This document shows, piece after piece, positions 38,456 to 47,625 of a stretch of 64,000 nucleotides of DNA. Location of the stretch: contig NZ_VTPU01000010.1 in the NCBI RefSeq assembly GCF_008274785.1, forward strand, positions 1-64,000, given 5' to 3'. A model generated the notes under the pieces. It saw nothing but the letters and a program-made list of their open reading frames with translations, was not told the DNA's origin and searched no databases. Positions within the stretch are counted from its first letter, which is position 1; each line of letters begins with the position of its first letter. The position numbers and the translations under genes were made by a program. The DNA comes from Halomonas eurihalina. Its GTDB lineage: Bacteria; Pseudomonadota; Gammaproteobacteria; Pseudomonadales; Halomonadaceae.

Positions 38456-38881
38456 TCACGCGGCCTCTTGCTCGGCGACGCGGTAGATACGTTCGAGCAT
38501 GGCGTTCAGGCCGTTGCTGCGGGTTGGTGATAGGTGCTTGTCGAGGCCGAGGTCCTTGAGAAAGTGCGGGCTGGTCGCCCGGATGTCCGCCGGATGACGG
38601 TCATTGTAGATGCGCATCAATACCGCGATCAGCCCCGAGACAATGGCGGCATCTGATACGGCATCGAAATGCAGCGCCTCGCCGTCGCGACGATGGTGCA
38701 TCCAGACATTGGACTGGCAGCCCTGGATCTTGAGCTCCTCGACTTTCCACTCCTCGGGGAAGGACGGCAACTGCTTACCCATGTCGATGATGTACTGGTA
38801 GCGGTCCATCCAGTTGTCGAACATCTCGAACTCTTCGAGCAGTTCCTGCTGGGCCTGTTCGGCGGTGATCTCTGTGCTCAT
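38456..38881 (-). CDS. sufE: Cysteine desulfuration protein SufE
   Basis: A 141-residue SufE-family sulfur acceptor that accepts persulfide sulfur from a cysteine desulfurase (SufS or CsdA). The active-site loop KIQGCQSNVWM carries the acceptor cysteine. WMDRYQYIIDMGKQLPSFPEEW and SPTRSNGLNAMLERIY match the family. It lies alone, 27 bases downstream of the recombinase gene on the same strand, so it may be read from it. The cognate suf operon is not in the window. Confidence 0.93.
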   Translation of the reverse strand: MSTEITAEQAQQELLEEFEMFDNWMDRYQYIIDMGKQLPSFPEEWKVEELKIQGCQSNVWMHHRRDGEALHFDAVSDAAIVSGLIAVLMRIYNDRHPADIRATSPHFLKDLGLDKHLSPTRSNGLNAMLERIYRVAEQEAA

Positions 38882-38908
38882 GAGGGCTCCTGATAGCTTC
38901 TGAACGTA

Positions 38909-40123
38909 TTATACCGGTTGCTCCCCCGCTCCGTCCGCCCCCTCTTCATCTCGAGGCGCCAGGCCATGCCGCGCCTGCTGTCGATGCCATTCTTCGGCCT
39001 CGGCATGCAAGTAGCGGGCCGTGGTATCGAGCCGGGAGTGACGCGCCGTCTCGGCGAGATAGCGCAGCTCGATACCGGCCTGGGCCTGATGCGTCAGTGC
39101 CGTATGGCGTAGCCAGTGCGGCGTGGCGCGTCGCAACTGCGCCACCTCGCGTTCTGCTTCGCTGCCGAGTTGCTGTTCCAGTGCGATGGCCGCCTGCTCG
39201 AAGGTGGCCCGAATCAAGCGGTACAGGTGGTTGTCGCCCACACTGCGCCGTCCATCGAGCCCCCGCAGCAATGGCGTCGACTCGTCGGGTGATGGCTCCG
39301 GCGGGAGTCCCAGGGTGGCGCGCCAATCGGCTAGCAATCGCATCATGTCCGGCGGCACGGGGATGCGCGCGATCTTGGCGCCCTTCCCCGTCACTCGCCA
39401 CCACCAGCGGCCCTCGCGTCGTTCGAAGTCGTCCATCCGAGCGGCGGTCATCTCACCGATTCGTGGTGCCAATAGATAGGCGAAGCCAAAGACCAGCCGC
39501 CGACGCGCCCAGATGAAATGCGCACGCTCGGAAGCCTGCTCCGTCAGCGGCCGGTTCAGCCATTGCCAGAGCCAGTCCCACAGCGGTCGCTCCAGATAGC
39601 GCTCGATCGCGGCTTGCCGATTGTCCAGCCGTCGCCGCTTGTCACGCATCAGGCGAAACGGATTGTGGTCGAGCCATCCCGCCTCGACCAGCCAGGCACA
39701 GAGCCCTTGCAGAATAACCAGGCTCTGGCGTCGGCTCGACGGTGACAAGGGGCCGCGAAACGGCCGCCAGCGCAGGTCCTGGCGCGGCCGGGTCGGCCCG
39801 ATCCAGCGTTCTCTCGGCGCTGGATCACCGAGAAAGGCCTCGAAGGCGTCGAGATGATCGCGCCGTAATTCGATCAGCGACATGCCCCGCTCGTCCAGCC
39901 ACAGCAACAAGCGCTCGGCCTCGCGCCGATAGGCTCTCCGGGTATTCGGGCTGGCGCGATACTCCTCCAGCCAGAGCGCTACCGCCTGGACATCGCTGGT
40001 GGCCGCGATACGCCCTACCCCGCTTGTCAGGCCGCCGCCCAGGGGCGTGACGCTTGATTCGTAAAGTCCCGTCCCGATCTCCGGGGCCACGGGATAAGCC
40101 GCTTGCGGCGATTCTCCTTCCAT
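38909..40123 (-). CDS. Tyrosine recombinase (XerC/phage-integrase family)
   Basis: A 404-residue site-specific recombinase. Residues about 45-160 form a SAM-like N-terminal DNA-binding domain (VALWLEEYRASPNTRRAYRREAERL). The catalytic set is visible in order: Arg in LLAPRIGEMTAARMDD, Lys in VTGKGAK, the HWLRH box, the second H/R in ARHSRLDTTARYLH, and the nucleophile Tyr in that same motif. No transposon, phage genes or terminal repeats flank it. It is divergent from a KfrA-like gene across an AT-rich gap with a perfect inverted repeat, which may be its site or an operator. Probably a domesticated, conserved chromosomal recombinase. Confidence 0.88.
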   Translation of the reverse strand: MEGESPQAAYPVAPEIGTGLYESSVTPLGGGLTSGVGRIAATSDVQAVALWLEEYRASPNTRRAYRREAERLLLWLDERGMSLIELRRDHLDAFEAFLGDPAPRERWIGPTRPRQDLRWRPFRGPLSPSSRRQSLVILQGLCAWLVEAGWLDHNPFRLMRDKRRRLDNRQAAIERYLERPLWDWLWQWLNRPLTEQASERAHFIWARRRLVFGFAYLLAPRIGEMTAARMDDFERREGRWWWRVTGKGAKIARIPVPPDMMRLLADWRATLGLPPEPSPDESTPLLRGLDGRRSVGDNHLYRLIRATFEQAAIALEQQLGSEAEREVAQLRRATPHWLRHTALTHQAQAGIELRYLAETARHSRLDTTARYLHAEAEEWHRQQARHGLAPRDEEGADGAGEQPV

Positions 40124-40192
40124 CAGGACGGGCTCCTGCGCACCATTCGACTGCTTGCTCTGCCTGACTCCAGTGTCGCGCTGTAAGCACTA

Positions 40193-40224
40193 ATAATCAA
40201 GATAAGGCGCGTAATCTTGATTAT
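40193..40224. promoter_or_regulatory. Perfect 11-bp inverted repeat in the recombinase/KfrA intergenic region
   Basis: Arms ATAATCAAGAT (40193-40203) and ATCTTGATTAT (40214-40224) are exact reverse complements separated by 10 bases. The site lies in the AT-rich 235-base gap between the divergent recombinase and KfrA-like genes. Arm length resembles a tyrosine-recombinase core site, but the spacer is longer than the usual 6-8 bases. An operator for the KfrA-like protein is equally likely. A smaller palindrome ATTAT-CC-ATAAT lies at 40251-40262. Confidence 0.7.
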
Positions 40225-40358
40225 ATGGCGGATACAATAAATAAAATTACATTATCCATAATACGTAATAAGCTTTATCTTCGCTCCGGAAGGCGCTATC
40301 CTGCGCTCATTGATCGGGCGGCCTGCCGCACCGATAACCCTGTGACGAGGAGAACCCC

Positions 40359-41402
40359 ATGGCACGCACCGGTGTGCGATACGAGGATGTACAGCGCGCC
40401 ATCGACTCCCTGATGGCCAAGGGCGAAGCCCCCAGCGTGCACAAGATTCGCGAGACGCTCGGCACGGGCAGCTTCACTACCATCAGCGAGCACCTGCGCG
40501 AATGGCGCCGCCTGCGCGAGGAGAATCGTGACGTGCCGCCACCCCAGGGCATGCCCGCCGAGCTGCAGGAGCTGGCCGAGACGCTCTGGACCCAAGCCCA
40601 GGAAGCGGCCAATCAGGCACTGGCGCACTATCGCCAGGAAGCCGATTCACGCGTTGATGATGCCCGCCAGCAGGCCGCCGAGGCTGAACGTCGCGCCGAG
40701 GATGCCGAACAGCGTGAAACCGCCCTGTCGGCACACCTGACCCAGATCGATCAGCGCCTCGAGCAGCGCACCTCGGAACTGGCTCAGTTGCGCACAGAGC
40801 ACGAGGCGCTTCAGGAACGGGAGGCCCGGTCGAGGGATCGTCTCGATGAGCTGGTGCGGCGCCTGGAAGCAGCCGAAGAGCAAGCGAAACACCGCGAACA
40901 GGCTCATCGACAGGCATTGGAGGAACAGGCCGAGGCGCACCGTGAGCGCCTGGCGCAGGAGGAAGAGCGCAATGAAACCGCCGAGGCGCGCCTGATGGGG
41001 CTGCTCGATCAGGAACGCCAGGAACGCCAGGCGGCCGAAAAGGCCCATGCCGGCCGGGAACAGCGCCTGACGCGCCGACTGGAAACCCTCCAGGAACAGC
41101 AAAGCGCCCTGCAGACAGATCTCGCTGCTGCCCGCCAGGCACAGCACGACGCCGAACAGGCCCGGGGCAATGCCGAGCAACGCGAGGCCGCCTTGCGCGA
41201 CCAGCACGAACAGCTCAATGCGCGTTTCGAGCAGCAGGAACAGCGTATAGCGGAACAGACGGAACAATGGCGCGAACGTGAGCGCCACTTCGAGCAGCGG
41301 CTATGGGCCTCGCTCGACGCCATGCGCGAAGAATGGCGAAGTGAAAGGACCGCCGCGCCCGGGGACGAAAACGACACCCCAGACGCAACGAACCCCGCTT
41401 GA
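40359..41402 (+). CDS. KfrA-like DNA-binding coiled-coil protein
   Basis: A 347-residue protein. The N-terminus is a KfrA_N-type DNA-binding domain (VRYEDVQRAIDSLMAKGEAPSVHKIRETLGTGSFTTISEHLREWR, read in parts; PF11740). From residue about 75 to 330 it is one very long Gln/Glu/Arg/Ala-rich coiled coil, as in plasmid KfrA, an autorepressor linked to plasmid maintenance. GAGGAG precedes the ATG. Here it is chromosomal and divergent from a tyrosine recombinase. It may bind the inverted repeat between them and bridge DNA. Confidence 0.82.
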   Translation: MARTGVRYEDVQRAIDSLMAKGEAPSVHKIRETLGTGSFTTISEHLREWRRLREENRDVPPPQGMPAELQELAETLWTQAQEAANQALAHYRQEADSRVDDARQQAAEAERRAEDAEQRETALSAHLTQIDQRLEQRTSELAQLRTEHEALQEREARSRDRLDELVRRLEAAEEQAKHREQAHRQALEEQAEAHRERLAQEEERNETAEARLMGLLDQERQERQAAEKAHAGREQRLTRRLETLQEQQSALQTDLAAARQAQHDAEQARGNAEQREAALRDQHEQLNARFEQQEQRIAEQTEQWRERERHFEQRLWASLDAMREEWRSERTAAPGDENDTPDATNPA

Positions 41403-41411
41403 GCGGGGTTC
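41390..41411. terminator. Hairpin straddling the KfrA-like stop codon
   Basis: Arms GAACCCCGCT (41390-41399) and AGCGGGGTTC (41402-41411) form a perfect 10-bp stem that includes the TGA stop at 41400-41402. No T-run follows on either strand. It may mark the transcript end or pause ribosomes. Confidence 0.5.
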
Positions 41412-41460
41412 GAGGAAAAGAAGAGCCCCGGATAGCACCAGGGCATGGGGTGCGCCGTGT

Positions 41461-41492
41461 TACACAGACTTAAAGGTACACAGACTTAAAGG
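41461..41492. repeat. 16-bp tandem duplication
   Basis: TACACAGACTTAAAGG occurs twice back to back at 41461-41476 and 41477-41492, in the 130-base gap between the KfrA-like gene and nfuA. No function evident. Confidence 0.85.
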
Positions 41493-41532
41493 AGCGCTGA
41501 GATATCGAGCGCAGCAATAAATCAGTGTCTCC

Positions 41533-42123
41533 TTAGCGATAATAGGCATTGGTGGTGTCGGTATGGTCGGTGACGTCGCGGATACCGGAGAGCTCCGGAA
41601 TGCGCTCCATCAGCGTCCGCTCGACCCCTTCCTTGAGCGTCAGGTCGACGGCGGCGCAGCCCTGGCAGCCGCCACCGAAGGCCAGCACGGCGATCTGCTC
41701 CTCGGTCAACTGCACCAGCTTGATCTCGCCGCCGTGGGCGGCCAACCCGGGGTTGATCTCGCTGTAGAGCACGTAGTTCACGCGGTCCTCGAGGGGGCTG
41801 TCCGCGTTGACCTTGGGCATCTTGGCGTTGGGTGCCTTGATGGTGAGCTGTCCGCCCATGCGATCGGCATTGAAGTCGACCACGGCTTCCTCGAGGAAGG
41901 GCACGCTGTTCTTGTCCAGGTAGACGGCGATCTTCTCGAGCTCGATTCGCTCGTCGCTGGGCTCCTCCTCGCCGGGCCGACAATAGGCCAGGCAGGTCTC
42001 GGCGTAGGGGGTCCCCGGCTGTGTAATGAAGATACGTACGGCGATCCCCTCGACGTTCTGCTTGGCCAGCAGTTCGGCGAGGTAGTCCTGGGCACTATCG
42101 GTGATCTGGATGCTGTCGCTCAT
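41533..42123 (-). CDS. nfuA: Fe-S biogenesis protein NfuA
   Basis: A 196-residue Fe-S carrier that hands [4Fe-4S] clusters to apo-proteins, important under stress. The N-terminal A-type-like domain has [16 protein letters not shown], and the C-terminal Nfu domain has the cluster-binding CxxC in [20 protein letters not shown]. It is divergent from metH across a 270-base gap in which I see no other gene or riboswitch. Confidence 0.95.
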   Translation of the reverse strand: MSDSIQITDSAQDYLAELLAKQNVEGIAVRIFITQPGTPYAETCLAYCRPGEEEPSDERIELEKIAVYLDKNSVPFLEEAVVDFNADRMGGQLTIKAPNAKMPKVNADSPLEDRVNYVLYSEINPGLAAHGGEIKLVQLTEEQIAVLAFGGGCQGCAAVDLTLKEGVERTLMERIPELSGIRDVTDHTDTTNAYYR

Positions 42124-42392
42124 GATGCTCTCACTGGTCTGGCCCGACCGGGGATGAGGATAACGGACGTGGCCGGGAATAATCGGTGTTTTCCCTAATG
42201 GTAAGCGAGCGATGGCGTCGAGACAATCCCGAGTGATTTGCTGGGTCTTTGATGCCCTGCCGCCGGGTCGCACCATTTGCTACCATAGGGCACCTATCCG
42301 GCATGCCACGCCGAACAAGATAAACACGCCTACGCATGCTGCGTGGTGCTCGAACGCTTGTCCCACTTCTACGCTGGAGATCACTCCGACCC

Positions 42393-45300
42393 ATGGCCGA
42401 CGTCCCCGTATCCTCGTTTGCGACTCTTACTGACAGCCTCGCCGGACGCATCCTGATGCTGGATGGCGGCATGGGCACCATGCTGCAGAATGCCGGCCTC
42501 TCTGAAGAGGACTTCCGGGGCGATCGGTTCGCGGATTGGCCGACGGACCTCAAGGGCAACAACGATCTGCTGGCGCTGACCTGCCCCGACCTGGTAACGC
42601 GCATTCATCGTGACTATCTCGAGGCCGGCGCGGACATCGTCGAGACCAACACCTTCAACAGCACTCGGCTGTCCCAGGCCGACTATGGCATGGAAGACCT
42701 GGTACCGGAGCTGAACCGCGAATCCGCGCGGCTGGCCCGTGCCATCTGCGATGCCGTGGCCCAGGAAACCGGCGTACCGCGCTACGTGGCGGGCGTGCTC
42801 GGGCCGACCTCGCGCACGGCCTCGCTGTCTCCGGACGTCAATGACCCCGCGATGCGCAACGTCACCTTCGACGAATTGCGCGACAACTATCGCGAGGCCG
42901 CCGAAGCGCTCATCGAGGGTGGCAGCGACCTGATCCTGATCGAGACGATCTTCGACACCCTCAACGCCAAGGCAGCCATCTACGCCCTCGAGGAATTGTT
43001 CGAGGCGCGTGGCGAGCGCCTGCCGGTGATGATCTCCGGGACCATCACCGATGCCTCCGGGCGAACCCTGTCGGGCCAGACCACCGAGGCCTTCTGGAAC
43101 TCGGTGCGCCATGCCCGGCCGCTGTCGGTGGGCCTCAACTGCGCCCTGGGGGCCGAGGAACTGCGCCCCTACGTCGAGGAGCTCGCCAAAAAGGCCGATA
43201 CCTTCGTCTCCGCCCACCCCAACGCCGGGCTGCCCAACGAATTCGGCGAGTACGACCAGACGCCCGAGGAAATGGCGGCCATCGTCGCCGAGTTCGCCGC
43301 AAGCGGGCTGGTCAACATCATCGGTGGCTGTTGCGGCTCGACACCCGAGCACATCGCCGCCATCCATCGGGCGATCCGCGATACGGCACCACGCCGGATC
43401 CCCGAACGTGCCCTGGCCTGCCGGCTTTCCGGTCTCGAGCCGTTCAACATCGAGCACGACTCGCTGTTCGTCAACGTCGGCGAACGCACCAACGTCACCG
43501 GCTCGGCACGCTTCAAGCGCCTGATCAAGGAAGAGGACTACACCACTGCCTTGGAGGTAGCCCTGGAGCAGGTCGAGAACGGCGCCCAGGTCATCGACAT
43601 CAACATGGACGAGGGCATGCTGGAGTCCCAGGATGCCATGGTACGTTTTCTCAACCTGATCGCCGGCGAGCCCGACATCGCCCGGGTGCCGATCATGGTC
43701 GACTCCTCCAAGTGGGAGATCATCGAGGCCGGCCTGAAATGCATCCAGGGCAAGGCGGTGGTCAATTCCATCTCGTTGAAGGAAGGCGAGGATGCCTTCC
43801 GCGAGCAGGCGACCAAGTGCCGCCGCTACGGTGCCGCGATCGTGGTCATGGCCTTCGACGAGCAGGGTCAGGCCGACACCTTCGCCCGCAAGGCCGAGAT
43901 CAGCCAGCGAGCCTACCGTCTGTTGGTCGACGAGATCGACTTCCCGGCCGAAGACATCATCTTCGACCCGAACATCTTTGCCATTGCCACCGGCATCGAG
44001 GAGCACAACAACTACGCCGTGGATTTTATCGAGGCGACTCGCTGGATTCGCGAGCACCTGCCCCACGCCATGGTGTCTGGCGGCGTGTCCAATGTCTCTT
44101 TCTCATTCCGCGGCAACAACGCGGTGCGCGAGGCGATCCACTCGGTGTTTCTCTACCATGCCATCCGCGCCGGCATGACCATGGGGATCGTCAACGCCGG
44201 TCAGTTGGCGGTCTATGACGACCTGCCCGACGAGTTGCGCGAAGGCGTCGAGGATGTGGTGCTCAATCGACGCGATGATGCCACCGAGCGACTACTCGAC
44301 CTCGCCGACAAGTACAAGGACGACGGTAGCGGCGCCTCCCGCAAGGAAGACCTGGAATGGCGCGGCTGGGAGGTCGAAAAGCGTATCGAGCACGCCCTGG
44401 TCAAGGGCATCACGGCCTACATCGAGGAAGACACCGAGCTGGCCCGGCAGCGTGCCACGCGCCCCATCGAGGTTATCGAAGGCCCCTTGATGGACGGCAT
44501 GAACGTGGTCGGCGACCTGTTCGGCGACGGCAAGATGTTCCTGCCCCAGGTGGTCAAGTCGGCCCGCGTGATGAAACAAGCCGTGGCCTACCTGATCCCC
44601 TATATCGAGGCCGAGAAAGGCGAAGAAACCCAGGCCAAGGGCAAGATCGTCATGGCCACGGTCAAGGGGGACGTCCACGACATCGGCAAGAATATCGTCG
44701 GCGTGGTTCTGCAGTGCAACAACTACGAGGTCATCGATCTCGGCGTGATGGTGCCGGCGGAGAAGATCCTGCAGACCGCCCGCGAGGAGAACGCCGATAT
44801 CATCGGTCTTTCCGGCCTGATCACGCCCTCGCTGGACGAGATGGTCCACGTCGCCAAGGAGATGCAGCGCCAGAACTTCGATATTCCGCTGCTGATCGGC
44901 GGGGCCACCACCTCCAAGGCACATACCGCGGTCAAGATCGAGCCCGGCTACGAGCACCCGGTGATCTATGTCACCGATGCTTCCCGCGCCGTGGGCGTGG
45001 CCGGCAAGCTGCTCTCGCCCGGGCTCAAGGAGGGCTATGTCACCGAGATCCGCGAGGAATACGAGAAGGTTCGCGAGCGTAACGCCAAGCGTCGCCCCAA
45101 GGCCGCCGAGATCAGCTATGCCGAGGCCTGCCGGCACAAGCCGGCCATCGACTGGCAGGATTACACGCCGCCACGTCCGGCGCTGGCCGGCCTTGAGGTC
45201 TTCGAAAACCATGATCTGGCCCCCCTGGTCGAGCGCATCGACTGGACACCCTTCTTCATGAGCTGGCAACTGGCCGGCAAATACCCGCGCATCCTCGACG

Positions 45301-46091
45301 ACGAGAAAGTCGGCGAAGCCGCGCGCAATCTCTTCGACGACGCCCAGGCCATGCTCAAGCGGTTGATCGACGAGCGCCTGGTCGAAGCCCGAGGCGTGAT
45401 CGGCATGTGGCCGGCCAACACCGTCGACGACGACATCATCGAGGTCTATGCCGACGAGGCGCGCAGCGAGGTGATCGAACGGCTGCATCATATTCGCCAG
45501 CAGACCACCAAGAATCGCGAAGGCGTGTGCTATAGCCTGGCCGATTTCGTAGCACCCAAGGACAGCGGCAAGCCTGACTGGATCGGCGGTTTCGCGGTGA
45601 CCACCGGACATGGCGTCGAAGAACTGACAGAGCGCTACAAGGCCGCCGGCGACGACTACAACGCCATCATGGTCCAGGCCCTCACCGACCGCCTCGCCGA
45701 AGCCTTCGCCGAGTACATGCATGAGCGCGTGCGCAAGCAGTACTGGGGCTACGCGCCCGACGAGACGCTGGACAACGAGGCGCTGATCGCCGAGAAGTAT
45801 CGCGGCATCCGCCCGGCCCCCGGCTATCCAGCCTGCCCCGATCACACCGAGAAGGCTACGCTGTTCCGTCTGCTCGAGGCCGAGACGCATAGCGGCCTCT
45901 CGCTGACCGAGAGCTTCGCCATGTGGCCGGCGGCAGCAGTGGCCGGCTGGTACTTCGCGCATCCGCAGTCGAAATATTTCTCCACCGGAAAGATCACCCG
46001 CGACCAGGTCGAGACGCTGGCCGAGCGCAAGGGTATGTCGCTGGCCGAGCTGGAACGCTGGCTCATGCCGGTGCTGTCCTACGATAGCTGA
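42393..46091 (+). CDS. metH: Cobalamin-dependent methionine synthase MetH
   Basis: A 1232-residue B12-dependent methionine synthase transferring methyl from methyltetrahydrofolate to homocysteine. The start at 42393 gives [19 protein letters not shown]; an upstream frame adds only unconserved residues. Homocysteine domain (about 1-340) has zinc ligands Cys250 (GLNCALG) and Cys313/314 (GGCCGSTP). The pterin domain carries INMDEGM and [11 protein letters not shown]. The cobalamin domain has DVHDIGKN with axial His762. The C-terminal activation domain has [12 protein letters not shown]. Probably transcribed with the MATE gene that starts one base after its stop. Confidence 0.96.
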   Translation: MADVPVSSFATLTDSLAGRILMLDGGMGTMLQNAGLSEEDFRGDRFADWPTDLKGNNDLLALTCPDLVTRIHRDYLEAGADIVETNTFNSTRLSQADYGMEDLVPELNRESARLARAICDAVAQETGVPRYVAGVLGPTSRTASLSPDVNDPAMRNVTFDELRDNYREAAEALIEGGSDLILIETIFDTLNAKAAIYALEELFEARGERLPVMISGTITDASGRTLSGQTTEAFWNSVRHARPLSVGLNCALGAEELRPYVEELAKKADTFVSAHPNAGLPNEFGEYDQTPEEMAAIVAEFAASGLVNIIGGCCGSTPEHIAAIHRAIRDTAPRRIPERALACRLSGLEPFNIEHDSLFVNVGERTNVTGSARFKRLIKEEDYTTALEVALEQVENGAQVIDINMDEGMLESQDAMVRFLNLIAGEPDIARVPIMVDSSKWEIIEAGLKCIQGKAVVNSISLKEGEDAFREQATKCRRYGAAIVVMAFDEQGQADTFARKAEISQRAYRLLVDEIDFPAEDIIFDPNIFAIATGIEEHNNYAVDFIEATRWIREHLPHAMVSGGVSNVSFSFRGNNAVREAIHSVFLYHAIRAGMTMGIVNAGQLAVYDDLPDELREGVEDVVLNRRDDATERLLDLADKYKDDGSGASRKEDLEWRGWEVEKRIEHALVKGITAYIEEDTELARQRATRPIEVIEGPLMDGMNVVGDLFGDGKMFLPQVVKSARVMKQAVAYLIPYIEAEKGEETQAKGKIVMATVKGDVHDIGKNIVGVVLQCNNYEVIDLGVMVPAEKILQTAREENADIIGLSGLITPSLDEMVHVAKEMQRQNFDIPLLIGGATTSKAHTAVKIEPGYEHPVIYVTDASRAVGVAGKLLSPGLKEGYVTEIREEYEKVRERNAKRRPKAAEISYAEACRHKPAIDWQDYTPPRPALAGLEVFENHDLAPLVERIDWTPFFMSWQLAGKYPRILDDEKVGEAARNLFDDAQAMLKRLIDERLVEARGVIGMWPANTVDDDIIEVYADEARSEVIERLHHIRQQTTKNREGVCYSLADFVAPKDSGKPDWIGGFAVTTGHGVEELTERYKAAGDDYNAIMVQALTDRLAEAFAEYMHERVRKQYWGYAPDETLDNEALIAEKYRGIRPAPGYPACPDHTEKATLFRLLEAETHSGLSLTESFAMWPAAAVAGWYFAHPQSKYFSTGKITRDQVETLAERKGMSLAELERWLMPVLSYDS

Positions 46092-46092
46092 C

Positions 46093-47475
46093 ATGTCGGA
46101 GCGTACCAGCCGACACGCATGCTCCGGTGCCGAGATCGCCGCGCCGCTGCCCAGCGGCGGTGACAGGCGGCGCGTCATCCTGCGTCTCGCCCTGCCGATC
46201 ATCGGCGGTATGCTCAGCCAGAGCCTGCTGAACTTGATCGATGCCGCAATGGTCGGCGCCCTGGGCGAGATCCCGCTGGCCGGTGTCGGCATCGGTGGCT
46301 ATGCGATCTTTCTGATCACCGCCGTGGTGTTCGGGCTTTCCTCCGGGGTGCAGGCGCAAACCGCCCGGCGGCACGGCGAGCAGGCATGGGGCCAGCGAGC
46401 CCAGGCCCTGAATGCGGGGCTCGTCATCGCCCTGGTGGTTGCCATTCCCCTGACCCTGCTTTGCCTGTGGCAGGCACCACGGCTGATGTCCTGGATCAAC
46501 CAGGACCCGGCGGTGAATGTAGAAGCCGTGGCCTACTTCCGCTGGCGCGTGGTGTCGCTGGTTCCCGTGGCCATGATCTTCTGCTTTCGCGGTTACTGGA
46601 ACGGCATCCAGCGCACTGGGCTCTACCTGCGCATCATGCTGGCCATGCACCTGGTCAACGGCCTGGCCAGCGTCGGGCTGATCTTCGGTCTCGCGGGGCT
46701 ACCCGCCATGGGGGCCGCCGGCGCCGGCGCGGGGACCACGCTCTCACTTTACGTGGGGCTGGCAATCTGGTCCTTCTATAGCCTGCGACACGCCATGGCC
46801 AGCGGCTTTCTCGCTGCCCGTCCTCACCTCGAGACCCTGCTGACCACCCTGCGACTGGCCATTCCCCATTCCTTCCAGCAGATCTGGTTCGCCGCCGGCT
46901 ACGCGATGCTGTTCTGGATCCTCGGCCATATCGATACCGCCAGCGTGGCGGTGGGTCACGTGCTGGTGAACCTCTCGCTGCTGCTGATACTGCCCGGCGT
47001 CGGGCTGGGCATGGCGGCGATGAGTCTGGTGGGACAGTCCCTGGGCCGCCAGGATCGGCGCGATGCCCATCGTTGGGGATGGGACGTAGTGCGCGTGGCC
47101 TTGCCATGCCTGCTGCTTCTGGCGCTGCCCTTGTTGGCCTTTCCCGAGGCGGTTCTGAGCCTGTTCCTGCACGATGCCGAACTCATCGCCCTGGGACGGC
47201 TTCCCCTGCAACTCACGGCACTGATGATCGTGATGGATGCCGCGGCTCTGGTATTTGCCCAGGCCCTGCTCGGCGCTGGTGCCAACCGCACCGTGATGAC
47301 CACCACTCTGACCCTGCAATGGCTAATCTTCCTGCCGCTTGCCTGGTGGGTCGGCGTGCACCTGGCATTCGGCCTGGTCGGCATCTGGTGGGTACAACTC
47401 GGCTATCGCTGTCTGAATTCCGCCTGGTTCGCTGTTATCTGGCAACGTGGCCGCTGGGCAGCACTCAGCGTATAA
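46093..47475 (+). CDS. MATE-family multidrug/Na+ antiporter
   Basis: A 460-residue, 12-helix MATE (DinF/NorM) exporter. Residues 20-60 show the family entry RRVILRLALPIIGGMLSQSLLNLIDAAMVG (read in parts), and MAAMSLVGQSLGRQD marks the second half. It presumably exports cationic drugs or toxic metabolites in exchange for Na+ or H+. It starts one base past the metH stop, so it is probably co-transcribed. Substrate unknown. Confidence 0.9.
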   Translation: MSERTSRHACSGAEIAAPLPSGGDRRRVILRLALPIIGGMLSQSLLNLIDAAMVGALGEIPLAGVGIGGYAIFLITAVVFGLSSGVQAQTARRHGEQAWGQRAQALNAGLVIALVVAIPLTLLCLWQAPRLMSWINQDPAVNVEAVAYFRWRVVSLVPVAMIFCFRGYWNGIQRTGLYLRIMLAMHLVNGLASVGLIFGLAGLPAMGAAGAGAGTTLSLYVGLAIWSFYSLRHAMASGFLAARPHLETLLTTLRLAIPHSFQQIWFAAGYAMLFWILGHIDTASVAVGHVLVNLSLLLILPGVGLGMAAMSLVGQSLGRQDRRDAHRWGWDVVRVALPCLLLLALPLLAFPEAVLSLFLHDAELIALGRLPLQLTALMIVMDAAALVFAQALLGAGANRTVMTTTLTLQWLIFLPLAWWVGVHLAFGLVGIWWVQLGYRCLNSAWFAVIWQRGRWAALSV

Positions 47476-47625
47476 GGAAACGGAGACAGCCGCCTTGCAA
47501 GACAGGGATACTACCGCTCATTCCATTTCGAATATAAACTATGCACATTTATTCTTTTCTCGTATAAAGATCACCCGGTAAGCTATTCGCAACCGTGCCA
47601 CTTCCCTATTGCAGGAAGGCGTTGA

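Noticed and set aside
38909-41402. An integrated plasmid or genomic island around the recombinase/KfrA pair
   Set aside because: No replication, partition, transfer or cargo genes, no tRNA target and no flanking direct repeats; neighbouring genes are core genes of similar composition.
42124-42392. Possible SAH or cobalamin riboswitch upstream of metH
   Set aside because: GCTGCG and GCTCGAACG words are present near the start codon, but I could not build the required stems or conserved core.
44292-46292. A 666-codon open frame on the minus strand opposite metH, and similar long antisense frames at 47539-49512 and 27091-28674
   Set aside because: They mirror well-supported genes (metH, sulfite reductase, ectB), have no recognisable domains, and are expected in GC-rich DNA where stop codons are rare in some antisense frames.
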